From positions 1 through 52,737 of the forward strand of contig NZ_JACRWC010000056.1 of the NCBI RefSeq assembly GCF_014306095.1: DNA of 52,737 bases, in the 5' to 3' direction. The stretch comes from Lentihominibacter faecis (GTDB lineage Bacteria; Bacillota; Clostridia; Peptostreptococcales; Anaerovoracaceae). A program made the position numbers and the translations under genes. Every line of letters starts with the position of its first letter. The stretch's first letter is position 1. The notes beneath the pieces were generated by a model. It made no database searches. It worked only from the letters and a program-made list of their open reading frames with translations, and was not told the origin of the DNA. Of the stretch, positions 43,615 to 52,504 are shown piece by piece.

Positions 43615-44481
43615 TTATCCCAGCTGAAACGGATCCAGATCCACACCGGAAGCCAGCACCTCCACACGAGCCGGCAGCATCGATGTCAGCATAGACTGCA
43701 TCGTCTTTCCAAACAGCTTTTCTGTCCCGTAATGACCAGCATCGATAAGGCAGATCCCATACGCCGCAGCCTCCTGAGCTTCATGATATTTTACATCTCC
43801 TGTCACAAAGACATCGCATCCAAGCTTTTGCGCCATCGGCAGAAGATCTGCCCCTGCACCGGTGCATAATCCCGCTTTGTGAAAACGCAGTTCCGATCCA
43901 TCTGCTCCTTCGCGATCTCCTGTCGCGATACGTATCGATTCCGGACGAATACCAAGACCTTCGCTGAGACGCTCCACCAGTTCTTCTACACTGATCGGCC
44001 GCCTGAATTCTCCGCATCTTCCAATATCCGCTTCCGCCTTGCGCATCACCATATCCTCGGGGGAACCCACCTTTTCTCCTGCCAGATTCCGCACATTAGA
44101 AAGTTTCAGAACGCCAGCCAGTACATCGTTATTACCACCTTTTGTCTTATCGAACGGTGTATGGCAGGAATAGACAGCGATATCATGCTGCACCAGCTGA
44201 CGGATCAATCTTCCCGCCGGATCTTCGTCCGTAAGTTTTTTGATCCCCGAAAACAGTAACGGATGATGCGTTACGATCATTTCACATCCCAACCGTTCCG
44301 CTTCTTTTAAAACCGAAAAATCCAGATCAAGACAGGTCAGCACCTTTGTGACCGGGTGCTTCCGGGATCCAGCCAGAAATCCACTGTTGTCCCAGGTTTC
44401 CTGCAAAGCCTCCGGCGCGATCTCGCAAATCTTATCTGCGATCTCGCCGGCTGTCATCCCTTTTTTCTCATTTCGCACCAT
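43615..44481 (-). CDS. Nif3-like dinuclear metal-centre protein (YqfO family)
   Basis: 288 residues. Nif3/YqfO proteins form hexameric rings with two metals per subunit; many are annotated as GTP cyclohydrolase I type 2-like, but the role is uncertain. Motifs: WDNSGFLAGS near 29, IVTHHPLLFSG near 68 (metal histidines), YSCHTPFDKTKGGNND near 101, and CDVFVTGDVKYHEAQEA with DAGHYGTE near 238-258. I chose ATG 44481, which overlaps the trmK stop by 14 nt. The trmK-nif3 pairing is conserved in Bacillota. Confidence 0.9.
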   Translation of the reverse strand: MVRNEKKGMTAGEIADKICEIAPEALQETWDNSGFLAGSRKHPVTKVLTCLDLDFSVLKEAERLGCEMIVTHHPLLFSGIKKLTDEDPAGRLIRQLVQHDIAVYSCHTPFDKTKGGNNDVLAGVLKLSNVRNLAGEKVGSPEDMVMRKAEADIGRCGEFRRPISVEELVERLSEGLGIRPESIRIATGDREGADGSELRFHKAGLCTGAGADLLPMAQKLGCDVFVTGDVKYHEAQEAAAYGICLIDAGHYGTEKLFGKTMQSMLTSMLPARVEVLASGVDLDPFQLG

Positions 44482-45280
44482 CACACATCGCCCCTCTCTC
44501 ACGAACCTGCCTCAGCAGATCCTTTAAATAATAAATATTATCACATCGTATTTCCTCCGATGCCCGGTTTCGTTCCTTTGACATCATGATCTGTTCCAGA
44601 ACGGACTGTTCGCGCTCCAGCATACGCAGTAAAAAATCCTCCACAGGTCCGCCTGCCGATACGATCCACGGCGGGATCTGATAAAAGATCTCCATCTGCC
44701 GTTCAGACTCTGATGCACATGCTAAAACATCTTCCGTCAGACATTTCACAGGGTCTTTCTTTTCATCAGCCGATCCTGCTGTTTCAGGAGAAATCGCTGT
44801 AATGATTTCCGGTATGAAATGACCTTCTTCCACCAGATCCTCATGAATGATGTGAAAACCGTGGTCGCAGAGCCATTTTCTCAAGATCCCCTGTCCGATC
44901 CGCGGTTGAAAAACATACTTTCGAAAAGAACAGGTATGTTCCATGTCCCGCTCTAAGAGTTCCGTGATCAGTTTTCCTCCAACTCCGGCGATCACGACAG
45001 CATCGACCTCACCCGGTTTTAATACCGTAAGCCCGTCACCCGCGCGAAACTCCGCACGTGCGGCACACTCTTCGTACTCTCCCGTGAAGTACCGTCTGCA
45101 GTTTTCCTCCGCTTTTGCCAGAGAAGGCACACTGATATCTGCCAGGATCACCCGATCACACTGTCCACTCTGTAATAGAAATACTGGCAAAAAACCATGG
45201 TCGGTTCCGATATCGGCCATGGTTTTCTCATCTTTTAATCGCTCTGCAATGATCTGCAGTCTGTCATTTAGCTTGATCAT
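44468..45280 (-). CDS. trmK: tRNA (adenine(22)-N(1))-methyltransferase TrmK
   Basis: 270-residue SAM-dependent enzyme that makes m1A22 in bacterial tRNAs. N-terminal Rossmann domain: MADIGTDHGFLPVFL near 21 (SAM loop), ILADISVPSLAKAEEN near 45, AVVIAGVGGKLITELL near 93. A C-terminal coiled-coil region follows. Starts 15 bp after rpoD and overlaps nif3. Typical position in the dgt-dnaG-rpoD cluster. Confidence 0.9.
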   Translation of the reverse strand: MIKLNDRLQIIAERLKDEKTMADIGTDHGFLPVFLLQSGQCDRVILADISVPSLAKAEENCRRYFTGEYEECAARAEFRAGDGLTVLKPGEVDAVVIAGVGGKLITELLERDMEHTCSFRKYVFQPRIGQGILRKWLCDHGFHIIHEDLVEEGHFIPEIITAISPETAGSADEKKDPVKCLTEDVLACASESERQMEIFYQIPPWIVSAGGPVEDFLLRMLEREQSVLEQIMMSKERNRASEEIRCDNIYYLKDLLRQVRERGAMCDGAK

Positions 45281-45295
45281 ATCTATATTCCCTGC

Positions 45296-46504
45296 TTACT
45301 CCAGATAGTCCTTTAATTTCTTGCTTCTGGTCGGATGCCGCAGCTTCCGTAGCGCCTTCGCTTCGATCTGACGAATACGTTCTCTTGTAACATCGAACTT
45401 CTTTCCGACCTCTTCCAGGGTTCTTGCCCGTCCATCTTCCAGGCCGAACCGCAGCTTCAGAACCTTCTGTTCTCTTTCTGTCAAAGTGCCAAGCACATCT
45501 ACCAGCTGCTCTTTCAGCATAGAGAAAGCAGCCGCTTCCGCCGGTGCCGGAGCATCATCATCCGGGATAAAGTCGCCCAGATGGCTGTCTTCCTCTTCTC
45601 CGATCGGAGTTTCCAGTGAAACCGGCTCCTGTGCAATTTTCAGGATTTCACGGACTTTTTCCACCGAGATGCCCATTTCTTCTGCGATCTCGTCCGGGGT
45701 CGGTTCTCTGCCTTCCTCCTGCAGCAGCTGACGGGAAACGCGTATCAGCTTATTGATCGTTTCAACCATATGGACCGGAATACGAATAGTTCTCGCCTGA
45801 TCTGCGATAGATCTGGTGATGGCCTGACGGATCCACCATGTCGCATACGTACTGAATTTATATCCTTTTGTCCAGTCAAATTTATCTACTGCCTTGATCA
45901 GACCCAGGTTTCCTTCCTGTATCAGATCCAGGAACAACATCCCGCGACCCACATATTTCTTGGCTATGCTGACAACAAGACGCAGGTTGGCTTCACAAAG
46001 CTTCTGCTTCGCATACTCATCTCCTGCTTCCATCCTTTTTGCCAGATCTATCTCCTCCTGTGCGGTCAGAAGAGGGACTTTACCGATTTCCTTCAAGTAC
46101 ATACGTACCGGGTCATCTACCGCAATATTCTTGGAAATAGTGGCTTCCAGATCGATTTCCTTAGCTTCCGGGTTTTCTGCGATAACGGCATCAACTTCCG
46201 GATCATCCACATCTTCATCGTCGATTTCCATCAGATCCAGATCATCAGGCTCATTTTCCATAACGATCTCAATGCCTTTTCCGATCAGAGCGTCATAGAT
46301 TTCATCCATCTGATCCTTATCAAGATCGATATCGCCCAGACGATTGGAAACATCCGTATAGCTCAGCGTCTTCTTGCCCTTGCCTCCGGCCTTTTCCGTC
46401 AGATCTTTGATGATGCTCTGTTTCACTGCATCGTCCAGAACATGACTTTCTGCACCGTTATTCTTTTCTGTTTCTGCCTGTTTTGTTGCTTTTTTCTTTT
46501 CCAT
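45296..46504 (-). CDS. rpoD: Primary sigma factor RpoD (SigA)
   Basis: 402-residue housekeeping sigma factor. Region 1.1 is replaced by an acidic N-terminus ([15 protein letters not shown]). Region 1.2 starts at [12 protein letters not shown] (near 131). Region 2 has [32 protein letters not shown] (near 200-231), which opens the -10. Region 3 follows. Region 4.2, [19 protein letters not shown] near 370, contacts the -35. It matches the TTGxxx/TATAAT promoters seen in this window. 21 bp after dnaG. Confidence 0.97.
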   Translation of the reverse strand: MEKKKATKQAETEKNNGAESHVLDDAVKQSIIKDLTEKAGGKGKKTLSYTDVSNRLGDIDLDKDQMDEIYDALIGKGIEIVMENEPDDLDLMEIDDEDVDDPEVDAVIAENPEAKEIDLEATISKNIAVDDPVRMYLKEIGKVPLLTAQEEIDLAKRMEAGDEYAKQKLCEANLRLVVSIAKKYVGRGMLFLDLIQEGNLGLIKAVDKFDWTKGYKFSTYATWWIRQAITRSIADQARTIRIPVHMVETINKLIRVSRQLLQEEGREPTPDEIAEEMGISVEKVREILKIAQEPVSLETPIGEEEDSHLGDFIPDDDAPAPAEAAAFSMLKEQLVDVLGTLTEREQKVLKLRFGLEDGRARTLEEVGKKFDVTRERIRQIEAKALRKLRHPTRSKKLKDYLE

Positions 46505-46525
46505 ATTGAATTCGTAAGCCCCCTT

Positions 46526-48313
46526 CTAATTTCTTCGCTTTTTCTGTATTTCCATAAGCTGCTGTGTCAGTGCTATAATTTCTTCTTTATTTTCTTCTTC
46601 ATCGGCCATGGAAAGCCGCATAAGGATCTCATCTTCCTCTTTTTTCAGGATCTTTGCCCGTATAGAGTGGATACAGTCTTCAAAAATCGTGTCCGATTTA
46701 TCGTCTGAAATGGTTTCCAGCTCGTTCCGAAGCTTCTCAAGACACTTTTCTGCATCTTCATCCAGAAAATCCTTGAGCCGGTCGTAATCTACGTGACCGC
46801 TTCCCCGGTCTATCTGCTGCAGAGCCCTGTAAAGGCTGTTTCCTGCATCACTGACGAAAGCCCGTCCTGCTACATCCGCCGGCAGTTCCATGTATTGGGC
46901 ATCCCGGAGCATCAGCTTGATCAGATCCTGCTCTGTCAGGCTCATTTCCAGATCCTCACGTCCGGATCTGCCATCACCGCCAAACCGTTCCGTTCTGTGA
47001 TCCGACCTGTCATATGCTTCATATGCGGATCCGCCACTGTCCTGACTAGTATTGCCAGTGTATTCAAATCTTATAGCCCCCTCGGAGATCCTCGTCTCCG
47101 CTGAAAGCTTTTTGATGTAGATATCGGCCTCGACCGGATTCATCTTCTGCAGTACTCTCACAGCCTCATGAATGAACTCCACCCGCTGCTGCTCATCCTC
47201 CATATCATATCGCTGCTTTACCATGTTAAGTTTAAAATCTCCATATGGTATCGCATGATCCACCAGATCCAGAAATGCATTTCTGCCGTTTTTCTTGATG
47301 AATTCATCTGGATCCTTGCCATCCGTCACCTTGAGGACCCGTGCCCGGCAGCCCTCCCGGTACAGGATATCAAGACCGCGAAATGCTGCGTTCTGTCCTG
47401 CCTGGTCGGCATCGTATGAAAGGATCACATTCTTCGTGTAACGTTTGATCAGACGAGCCTGATTTTCTGTCAGCGCCGTGCCCAGCGAAGCCGATATGTT
47501 GCGGATCCCGGCCTGATACAGGGATACTGCGTCCATATATCCTTCCACCAGTATGATGGCATCTTCCCGGCTTACATCCTTACGGGTCAGATTCAAAGCA
47601 TATAGATTGTTTTTCTTCTGAAATACATCAGACTCCTGTGAATTAAGATATTTCGGTTCTCCTTCGCCGATGATCCTGCCCCCGAATCCGATTACCTTCC
47701 CCGCAGTATTCATGATGGGAAAAATCACCCGGTTGCGAAATTTGTCAAAGCACCGGTCATTTGATTTGGAAATCAGCCCCAGTGAAAGCAGCTTGTCCTC
47801 AGAGATCCCCTTCTGAAGAAGGTAGTCATAAAGACTTCGCCACTCCCCATCGGCATATCCGATCCCAAACCGGTTCATCGTATCCTCGGAGATCCCACGG
47901 GTTTTCATGTATGTATAGCCTGGATTTGCTTTCTCCCGCAGTGCGCGAAAAAAGAACATAGCAGCCTGCCGATTGATCTCGTATGATTCATCCTTGTCTT
48001 TGCTGGTTCGAAATGCGCCTTCCAGCGAGATACCGTATTCTTTGGCGAGCATCTCCACAGCCCCTTTGAAATCAAGGCTGTAATACCGCTCCACGAAACC
48101 GATCACATCTCCTGTTGCGCCGCAGCCGAAGCATGTGAAGATCTGCTTTGTTTCCGATACAACAAAAGAAGGCGTCTTTTCATTGTGAAACGGGCAAATT
48201 CCCTTGTAATTGCTTCCGGCTTTTTTCAACGGAACGATCCTGCCTACCACATCAACAATATTACACCTGCTTTTGATCTCATCCACAATATTAGTTTGGT
48301 TTCGACTGCTCAC
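46526..48313 (-). CDS. dnaG: DNA primase DnaG
   Basis: 595-residue primase that makes RNA primers at the replication fork. Zinc-binding CPFHNEKTPSF...CFGCGATGD at residues 40-68. The TOPRIM domain has ILVEGYMDAVSLYQAG near 260 and LSYDADQAGQNA near 305. The C-terminal helicase-binding domain starts near 430 after a Ser/Gly/Asp-rich linker. The start is GTG (48313), with GAAGGGAT just ahead. The second gene of the dgt-dnaG-rpoD cluster. Confidence 0.96.
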   Translation of the reverse strand: MSSRNQTNIVDEIKSRCNIVDVVGRIVPLKKAGSNYKGICPFHNEKTPSFVVSETKQIFTCFGCGATGDVIGFVERYYSLDFKGAVEMLAKEYGISLEGAFRTSKDKDESYEINRQAAMFFFRALREKANPGYTYMKTRGISEDTMNRFGIGYADGEWRSLYDYLLQKGISEDKLLSLGLISKSNDRCFDKFRNRVIFPIMNTAGKVIGFGGRIIGEGEPKYLNSQESDVFQKKNNLYALNLTRKDVSREDAIILVEGYMDAVSLYQAGIRNISASLGTALTENQARLIKRYTKNVILSYDADQAGQNAAFRGLDILYREGCRARVLKVTDGKDPDEFIKKNGRNAFLDLVDHAIPYGDFKLNMVKQRYDMEDEQQRVEFIHEAVRVLQKMNPVEADIYIKKLSAETRISEGAIRFEYTGNTSQDSGGSAYEAYDRSDHRTERFGGDGRSGREDLEMSLTEQDLIKLMLRDAQYMELPADVAGRAFVSDAGNSLYRALQQIDRGSGHVDYDRLKDFLDEDAEKCLEKLRNELETISDDKSDTIFEDCIHSIRAKILKKEEDEILMRLSMADEEENKEEIIALTQQLMEIQKKRRN

Positions 48314-48399
48314 CCTGATATCCCTTCTGTATCAATAACACATCCTACTTGTATATACGACAAAAAACGTCTGTTTCCTTTTTTATTTCTTGAATTTTT

Positions 48400-49395
48400 T
48401 TAAAAAAGTTTTTCATACAGACTGACCGCATATCGATCTGTCATGCCTGCCACGTGATCCTTGGCAAGTTCTTCATCAGGAAACTCGCCACGCATCGCAG
48501 CCAGCTCCGCCGGGAGCTGATCCGGATGCTCAGAAAAATAGGTGAACAGCACGGTGATTATCGTCCGTACCTTGCTGAGGTCTTCAGCCTTTTTTACGTT
48601 CTGGTTCAGATACACATTCTGGAACATATAGCTGCGCAGTTCATTCATGGCCTGCGTTTTTTCCTCGCTCAGCTTTGCCTGAGGTTTTTCGAAACTGTTT
48701 TCGATCATGTCACGCACCAGCGTATCGATCCGCTTCTTATGAGTGTCTCCCAGGACTCTGATGCATTCCTTCGGCAGATCATCCGTTGTGATGATACCAC
48801 TCCGCAGCGCATCATCGATATCGTGATTGATGTATGCGATCCTGTCGCTCACTCTTACTACCTGACCCTCTGGCGTGACCGGGAGCACCTTTCCCGTGTG
48901 GCATAAAATACCATCCCTGACCTCGTAAGTCAGATTCATGCCTCTGCGGGAACTGCTTCCGGATTCCAGAACATCTACGACCCTCAGACTCTGCTCATTA
49001 TGATGGAACCCTCCGGAATAGATCTCATTTAAAACCGCTTCCCCGCTGTGTCCAAAAGGGGTGTGCCCCAGGTCATGACCCATGGCGATGGCTTCTGCCA
49101 GATCTTCATTTAACCCTGCACCTCTGGCGATCGTTCTTGCGATCTGAGACACTTCGATGGTGTGAGTCAGACGCGTCCTGAAATGATCGCCCTCCGGGGA
49201 AATAAAAACCTGTGTTTTATGCATCAGACGTCTGAATGCTTTAGAATGGATTATCCTGTCCCTATCCCTTTGAAAATCCGTCCGTATACTGCACTGTTCT
49301 TCCGGGAGCACCCTGCCCCGGCTTTCTGCCGCCTTCGTTGCACAGGCAGAAAGAACTGCAAATTCTCTTTGTTCTAAATCTTCTCTGATAATCAT
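48400..49395 (-). CDS. dgt: dGTP triphosphohydrolase-like HD protein
   Basis: 331-residue dNTP triphosphohydrolase family member. HD-domain metal ligands: TRLTHTIEVSQIARTIARG near 75 and AMGHDLGHTPFGHSGE near 108, then HNEQSLRVVDVLE near 133 and SDRIAYINHDIDDALR near 183. Dgt-type enzymes cut dNTPs to nucleoside and triphosphate, keeping dNTP pools balanced. AAGGAGG precedes the ATG. First gene of the cluster and next to dnaG, the usual clostridial order. Confidence 0.92.
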   Translation of the reverse strand: MIIREDLEQREFAVLSACATKAAESRGRVLPEEQCSIRTDFQRDRDRIIHSKAFRRLMHKTQVFISPEGDHFRTRLTHTIEVSQIARTIARGAGLNEDLAEAIAMGHDLGHTPFGHSGEAVLNEIYSGGFHHNEQSLRVVDVLESGSSSRRGMNLTYEVRDGILCHTGKVLPVTPEGQVVRVSDRIAYINHDIDDALRSGIITTDDLPKECIRVLGDTHKKRIDTLVRDMIENSFEKPQAKLSEEKTQAMNELRSYMFQNVYLNQNVKKAEDLSKVRTIITVLFTYFSEHPDQLPAELAAMRGEFPDEELAKDHVAGMTDRYAVSLYEKLF

Positions 49396-49419
49396 GGATT
49401 TTCTGCCTCCTTCCCCTTT

Positions 49420-49448
49420 ATAATAACCATCTCAAACCCTCTTGTAAA
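49420..49448 (-). promoter_or_regulatory. Promoter of the dgt-dnaG-rpoD cluster
   Basis: Minus strand TTTACA, 17-nt spacer, TATTAT, 25 nt before the dgt start. Confidence 0.65.
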
Positions 49449-49497
49449 GCGGTTTAGACCAGCTTTTGCACTGTTTCCCCAATGTTTTTCTAAAGCT

Positions 49498-49683
49498 TTA
49501 CAAAAGACGCTTCTCCACTTCAGATGCAAGCCGCAGATCTGCCTTTGCAAGAAGGGTCACTACATCTTTCTGCAAAGCCTCCTCCTGAAAGAAAAGACTC
49601 TCCGCAATGGCTTCCGTCAGTTCTTTTTTATCTTTTTCCTCTAATGAATCATAAAAATTACCTGCCTGGATCATTTCCTTCAT
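49498..49683 (-). CDS. Separate catalase-related C-terminal domain protein
   Basis: 61 residues. IQAGNFYDSLEEKDKKELTE and then LLAKADLRLASEVEKRL match the small helical domain normally fused to the end of catalases (catalase-related, immune-responsive domain). Here it is its own ORF: the ATG overlaps the stop of the catalase-like gene (ATGA), in a different frame. Either a natural two-protein arrangement by translational coupling or the result of a frameshift in an ancestral fusion. Confidence 0.55.
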   Translation of the reverse strand: MKEMIQAGNFYDSLEEKDKKELTEAIAESLFFQEEALQKDVVTLLAKADLRLASEVEKRLL

Positions 49684-50654
49684 GTGCGCACTCCCCTTTC
49701 TGCACCGCCCGCTTTATGTGCGTAATCCGCGAAATCCGAAAATTCATCTCCCCACAATGAAATCCCCGGGCCCAGATGACCAGGCGAAAAACACAGTTTC
49801 TCTGATTGCTCCAAGGGCTCCATTTCTGTCAGTTTCAGGATACCAGCCCGGACTGGAGGAAAAATCGCTTCATTCCAGGACACGGTCCTGCGCTGATACT
49901 CCGGATGACTGCTGTAGCTGGCATCCATGATCTGCACCCATAGTTCAAAAGCCGGAAACGCCCCTTCTGCCACAGCAGTTTCCAGATCATCCTGCGCCGC
50001 ATCCGGGTTATATCCTGCCATAAAATCTGCTATGATACGCTCCTCCCCGATGCGATCATCTCCTTCCTTCAAACCGTTGCGATCATTTCCCTCAGGGATC
50101 CACCTGTATCGCACCAGAAACTGTTCTCCTTTTTCATTGTTCCAGACGCATGTATGTACCGAATACCAGCAGATCCTCCTGTAGGATGCTGTCAGTCCCT
50201 CACCTGAAAACAGCCGCAGCGCACAGTGGAGAGCTTCCGGATGCTTTATAACAAAACGCCAGAACTTTTCAAAGGCAATCCCATCAAACCATGTGCGGCA
50301 TCTCATGGATTCTGCCAGCTCCAGAAAATCCCTGCTTCTGTTGATAAAAAACACCGGCAGGCTCGAACACACCACATCATACTCGCCTGCCCCCGAATAC
50401 AATCGCACGGCGAACCCCTTGATATTCCGCCTGGTGTCCGCCGTTCCCCCATCGCCCAGCAGAGCCGAAAACCGCGCCCGCACCGGAAACGACCGGTCCA
50501 TCTCGCAAAAAATATCCGCACTCGTATACTCCTTGAAGGATCGATAGATTTTAAAATATCCCCGCATACCGATCCCTTTCCGGTACATCAAACGTGGACG
50601 AGGCAATTCACCCATCATCCGATGCAGCTGTTCCACCAATAAAAAATCTGTCAT
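49680..50654 (-). CDS. Catalase-fold protein lacking the catalytic histidine
   Basis: 324 residues with clear catalase-barrel motifs: KGIGMRGYFKIYRSFKEYTS near 30-48, VRARFSALLGDGGTADTRR near 60-78, GFAVRLYSGAGEYDVVCSSL near 82-101, then PVFFINRSRDF, and late in the protein EKLCFSPGHLGPGI. In catalases the first motif begins V-H-A-K-G with the distal catalytic histidine; here the equivalent is LMYRKG, tyrosine in place of histidine. The conserved asparagine before PVFFI is serine. The region bearing the proximal heme tyrosine is missing. A normal catalase reaction is therefore unlikely. I chose ATG 50654 after GAGGTGG. Coupled to the small domain gene downstream. Confidence 0.7.
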   Translation of the reverse strand: MTDFLLVEQLHRMMGELPRPRLMYRKGIGMRGYFKIYRSFKEYTSADIFCEMDRSFPVRARFSALLGDGGTADTRRNIKGFAVRLYSGAGEYDVVCSSLPVFFINRSRDFLELAESMRCRTWFDGIAFEKFWRFVIKHPEALHCALRLFSGEGLTASYRRICWYSVHTCVWNNEKGEQFLVRYRWIPEGNDRNGLKEGDDRIGEERIIADFMAGYNPDAAQDDLETAVAEGAFPAFELWVQIMDASYSSHPEYQRRTVSWNEAIFPPVRAGILKLTEMEPLEQSEKLCFSPGHLGPGISLWGDEFSDFADYAHKAGGAERGVRT

Positions 50655-50756
50655 AAACACCACCTCACGGTAGTATATGCGACAGATCTTTTTTTGCCAG
50701 TTATTATCATGATCGATGATCTCGCCAAACGGTTTTCGTGCAGGTCTGCACCAGTC

Positions 50757-51185
50757 CTACACTCCTGTATGACCAAAACCGCCGCTGCCTCGCTCCGTTT
50801 CCGAAAGTTCCTCTGCAACGGTAAATTCCACTTTCTCATAACGCGCCGCCACCATCTGCGCCACACGCTCTCCATTGCTGATCACAAAAGGTTCGTCGCC
50901 CCAGTTGATCAGGGCGATCTTTACTTCCCCGCGGTAATCGCTGTCGATGGTTCCAATGCCATTGACAAGACCGATCCCGCGCTTGATGGCCAGACCGCTT
51001 CTGGCACGGATCTGCACTTCATAGCCCTCAGGGATCTCCAGATAGATCCCGGTCGGGATCAACGCCCGCTGTCCCGGCAGAAGTTCCACCGGTTCTTTCA
51101 GATATGCACGAATATCCATGCCGGCAGATCCGGCCGTCTCATATGCCGGGACGATCCCCGACTCCGACTTTATCTTAATTTCCAT
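50757..51185 (-). CDS. dut: dUTP diphosphatase
   Basis: 142-residue trimeric dUTPase that hydrolyses dUTP to dUMP, keeping uracil out of DNA. All five motifs are present: AGSAGMDIRA, RARSGLAIKRGI, GTIDSDYRGEVKI with the catalytic aspartate, GERVAQMV and the C-terminal RGSGGFGHTG. The start overlaps the M16 peptidase stop by 11 nt; AAAGGATC precedes it. Confidence 0.96.
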   Translation of the reverse strand: MEIKIKSESGIVPAYETAGSAGMDIRAYLKEPVELLPGQRALIPTGIYLEIPEGYEVQIRARSGLAIKRGIGLVNGIGTIDSDYRGEVKIALINWGDEPFVISNGERVAQMVAARYEKVEFTVAEELSETERGSGGFGHTGV

Positions 51186-52431
51186 GTTTTACGATCCTTT
51201 CTAAATCAAAATCCCTGCCGGTAACAGCAGCGCCGCAGTACGAAGAATAATCGCCGATCATCTCAGCGACTTCACGGATATCCTCTCTCGTGACACGATC
51301 AAAGGAAGACAGCACTTCCTCCTCGGCATACACTCTGTCGAGAAGCAGCTTGTTCTTTCCGATGGAAAACATCCGGCTGTTGACACTTTCCAGCCCAAAG
51401 ATATAGGAACTCTTCATCTGCTCTTTCGCCATAGCCAGTTCCTCTTCCGTCACACCGCTTTCCCGCAATGTATCCAGCTCGTAATGGATCGCATCCAGCG
51501 CTTCCTCCGCTTTTTCCGGGGATACCCCTGCATAAATGCTAAAAAATCCCCAGTAGCTGGAAAACAGATTCATGGAACATACCGAATATGCCAGTCCTTT
51601 CTGCTCCCGAATATTCTGGAACAGACGCGAACTCATGCTTCCGCCAAAAATACTGTTGAGCAGCACAAACGCGTAATACCGCGGATCATCCAGTGCGATA
51701 CCCGGCGTTGCCAGGCAGATATGAGTCTGCTCGATATCGCGCACCTTTACATTGAAACTCTGCTGATACGGCTTCAGCTGGATCTCCTTCTTCGGCTTTT
51801 TATCACGCAGCGACGTCAATCGATCTTCAAAGATCGCCTCGATCGCCTCCTCATCAAAATTTCCGGCGACCGCCACCACGATACTGTCTCTGGCATACAT
51901 CTGATCCCGATAATCCACCAGCCTGCTCCGGTCGATCCCCGCAAGACTTTCCGGCGTTCCCAGAATACTTCTTCCCAGAGGATTTCCACCCGCTACCAGT
52001 TCCGAGATCGTGTCATACACGTCATCATCAGGCGTGTCTTTCACCATCTTGATCTCCTCACAGATGACCTGTCTTTCCCGGTCCATTTCCTCCTGATCGA
52101 ACTTCGAACCAGTCAGCATATCGAGCAAAATTTCTGCGCCTCTGCAGATGTTCGACGACAGCGTCTTGATGTAATAGCAAGTCGCCTCCTTACCGGTAAA
52201 CGCATTGAAGACTCCGCCGATCTTATCTACATCCTCCGCGATCTGCTTCGCCGTTCTGTTTTTCGTACCCTTGAACATCATGTGCTCAATAAAATGAGAA
52301 ACACCGGAAACCTCGTCCCACTCATCAGAAGCGCCGGCTCTCACCCAGATGCCCAGTGCAGCTGACTGGACACGCTCTGATTTTTCCATGATCACTGTAG
52401 TCCCACAGTTGAGTTTTTTTATTGTAACCAT
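51175..52431 (-). CDS. M16-family zinc peptidase
   Basis: 418-residue insulinase-type metallopeptidase (YmxG/MPP-beta-like). The inverted zinc motif HFIEHMMFKGT lies near residue 46 (H-x-x-E-H), with the third ligand glutamate in the region EEIKMVKDTPDDD near 122. The second M16 domain begins near 215 and contains the family's glycine-rich turn (LNSIFGGSMSSRLFQNIREQ near 255). These genes often lie next to dut and pnp in Bacillota. AAAGGACGAG precedes the ATG; a TAAAAT -10 is visible ~30 nt upstream but without a clear -35. Confidence 0.9.
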   Translation of the reverse strand: MVTIKKLNCGTTVIMEKSERVQSAALGIWVRAGASDEWDEVSGVSHFIEHMMFKGTKNRTAKQIAEDVDKIGGVFNAFTGKEATCYYIKTLSSNICRGAEILLDMLTGSKFDQEEMDRERQVICEEIKMVKDTPDDDVYDTISELVAGGNPLGRSILGTPESLAGIDRSRLVDYRDQMYARDSIVVAVAGNFDEEAIEAIFEDRLTSLRDKKPKKEIQLKPYQQSFNVKVRDIEQTHICLATPGIALDDPRYYAFVLLNSIFGGSMSSRLFQNIREQKGLAYSVCSMNLFSSYWGFFSIYAGVSPEKAEEALDAIHYELDTLRESGVTEEELAMAKEQMKSSYIFGLESVNSRMFSIGKNKLLLDRVYAEEEVLSSFDRVTREDIREVAEMIGDYSSYCGAAVTGRDFDLERIVKHGN

Positions 52432-52504
52432 ATCATTCTCGTCCTTTCATACCTTGTTATTTTACCACATCACGCGAAAAATTTGTGACGAACATCCGAA
52501 GATT

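Noticed and set aside
41400..43620. agr-like quorum-sensing locus
   Set aside because: The kinase and regulator fit, but I find no AgrB-like protease or pro-peptide frame between the NhaC terminator and nif3.
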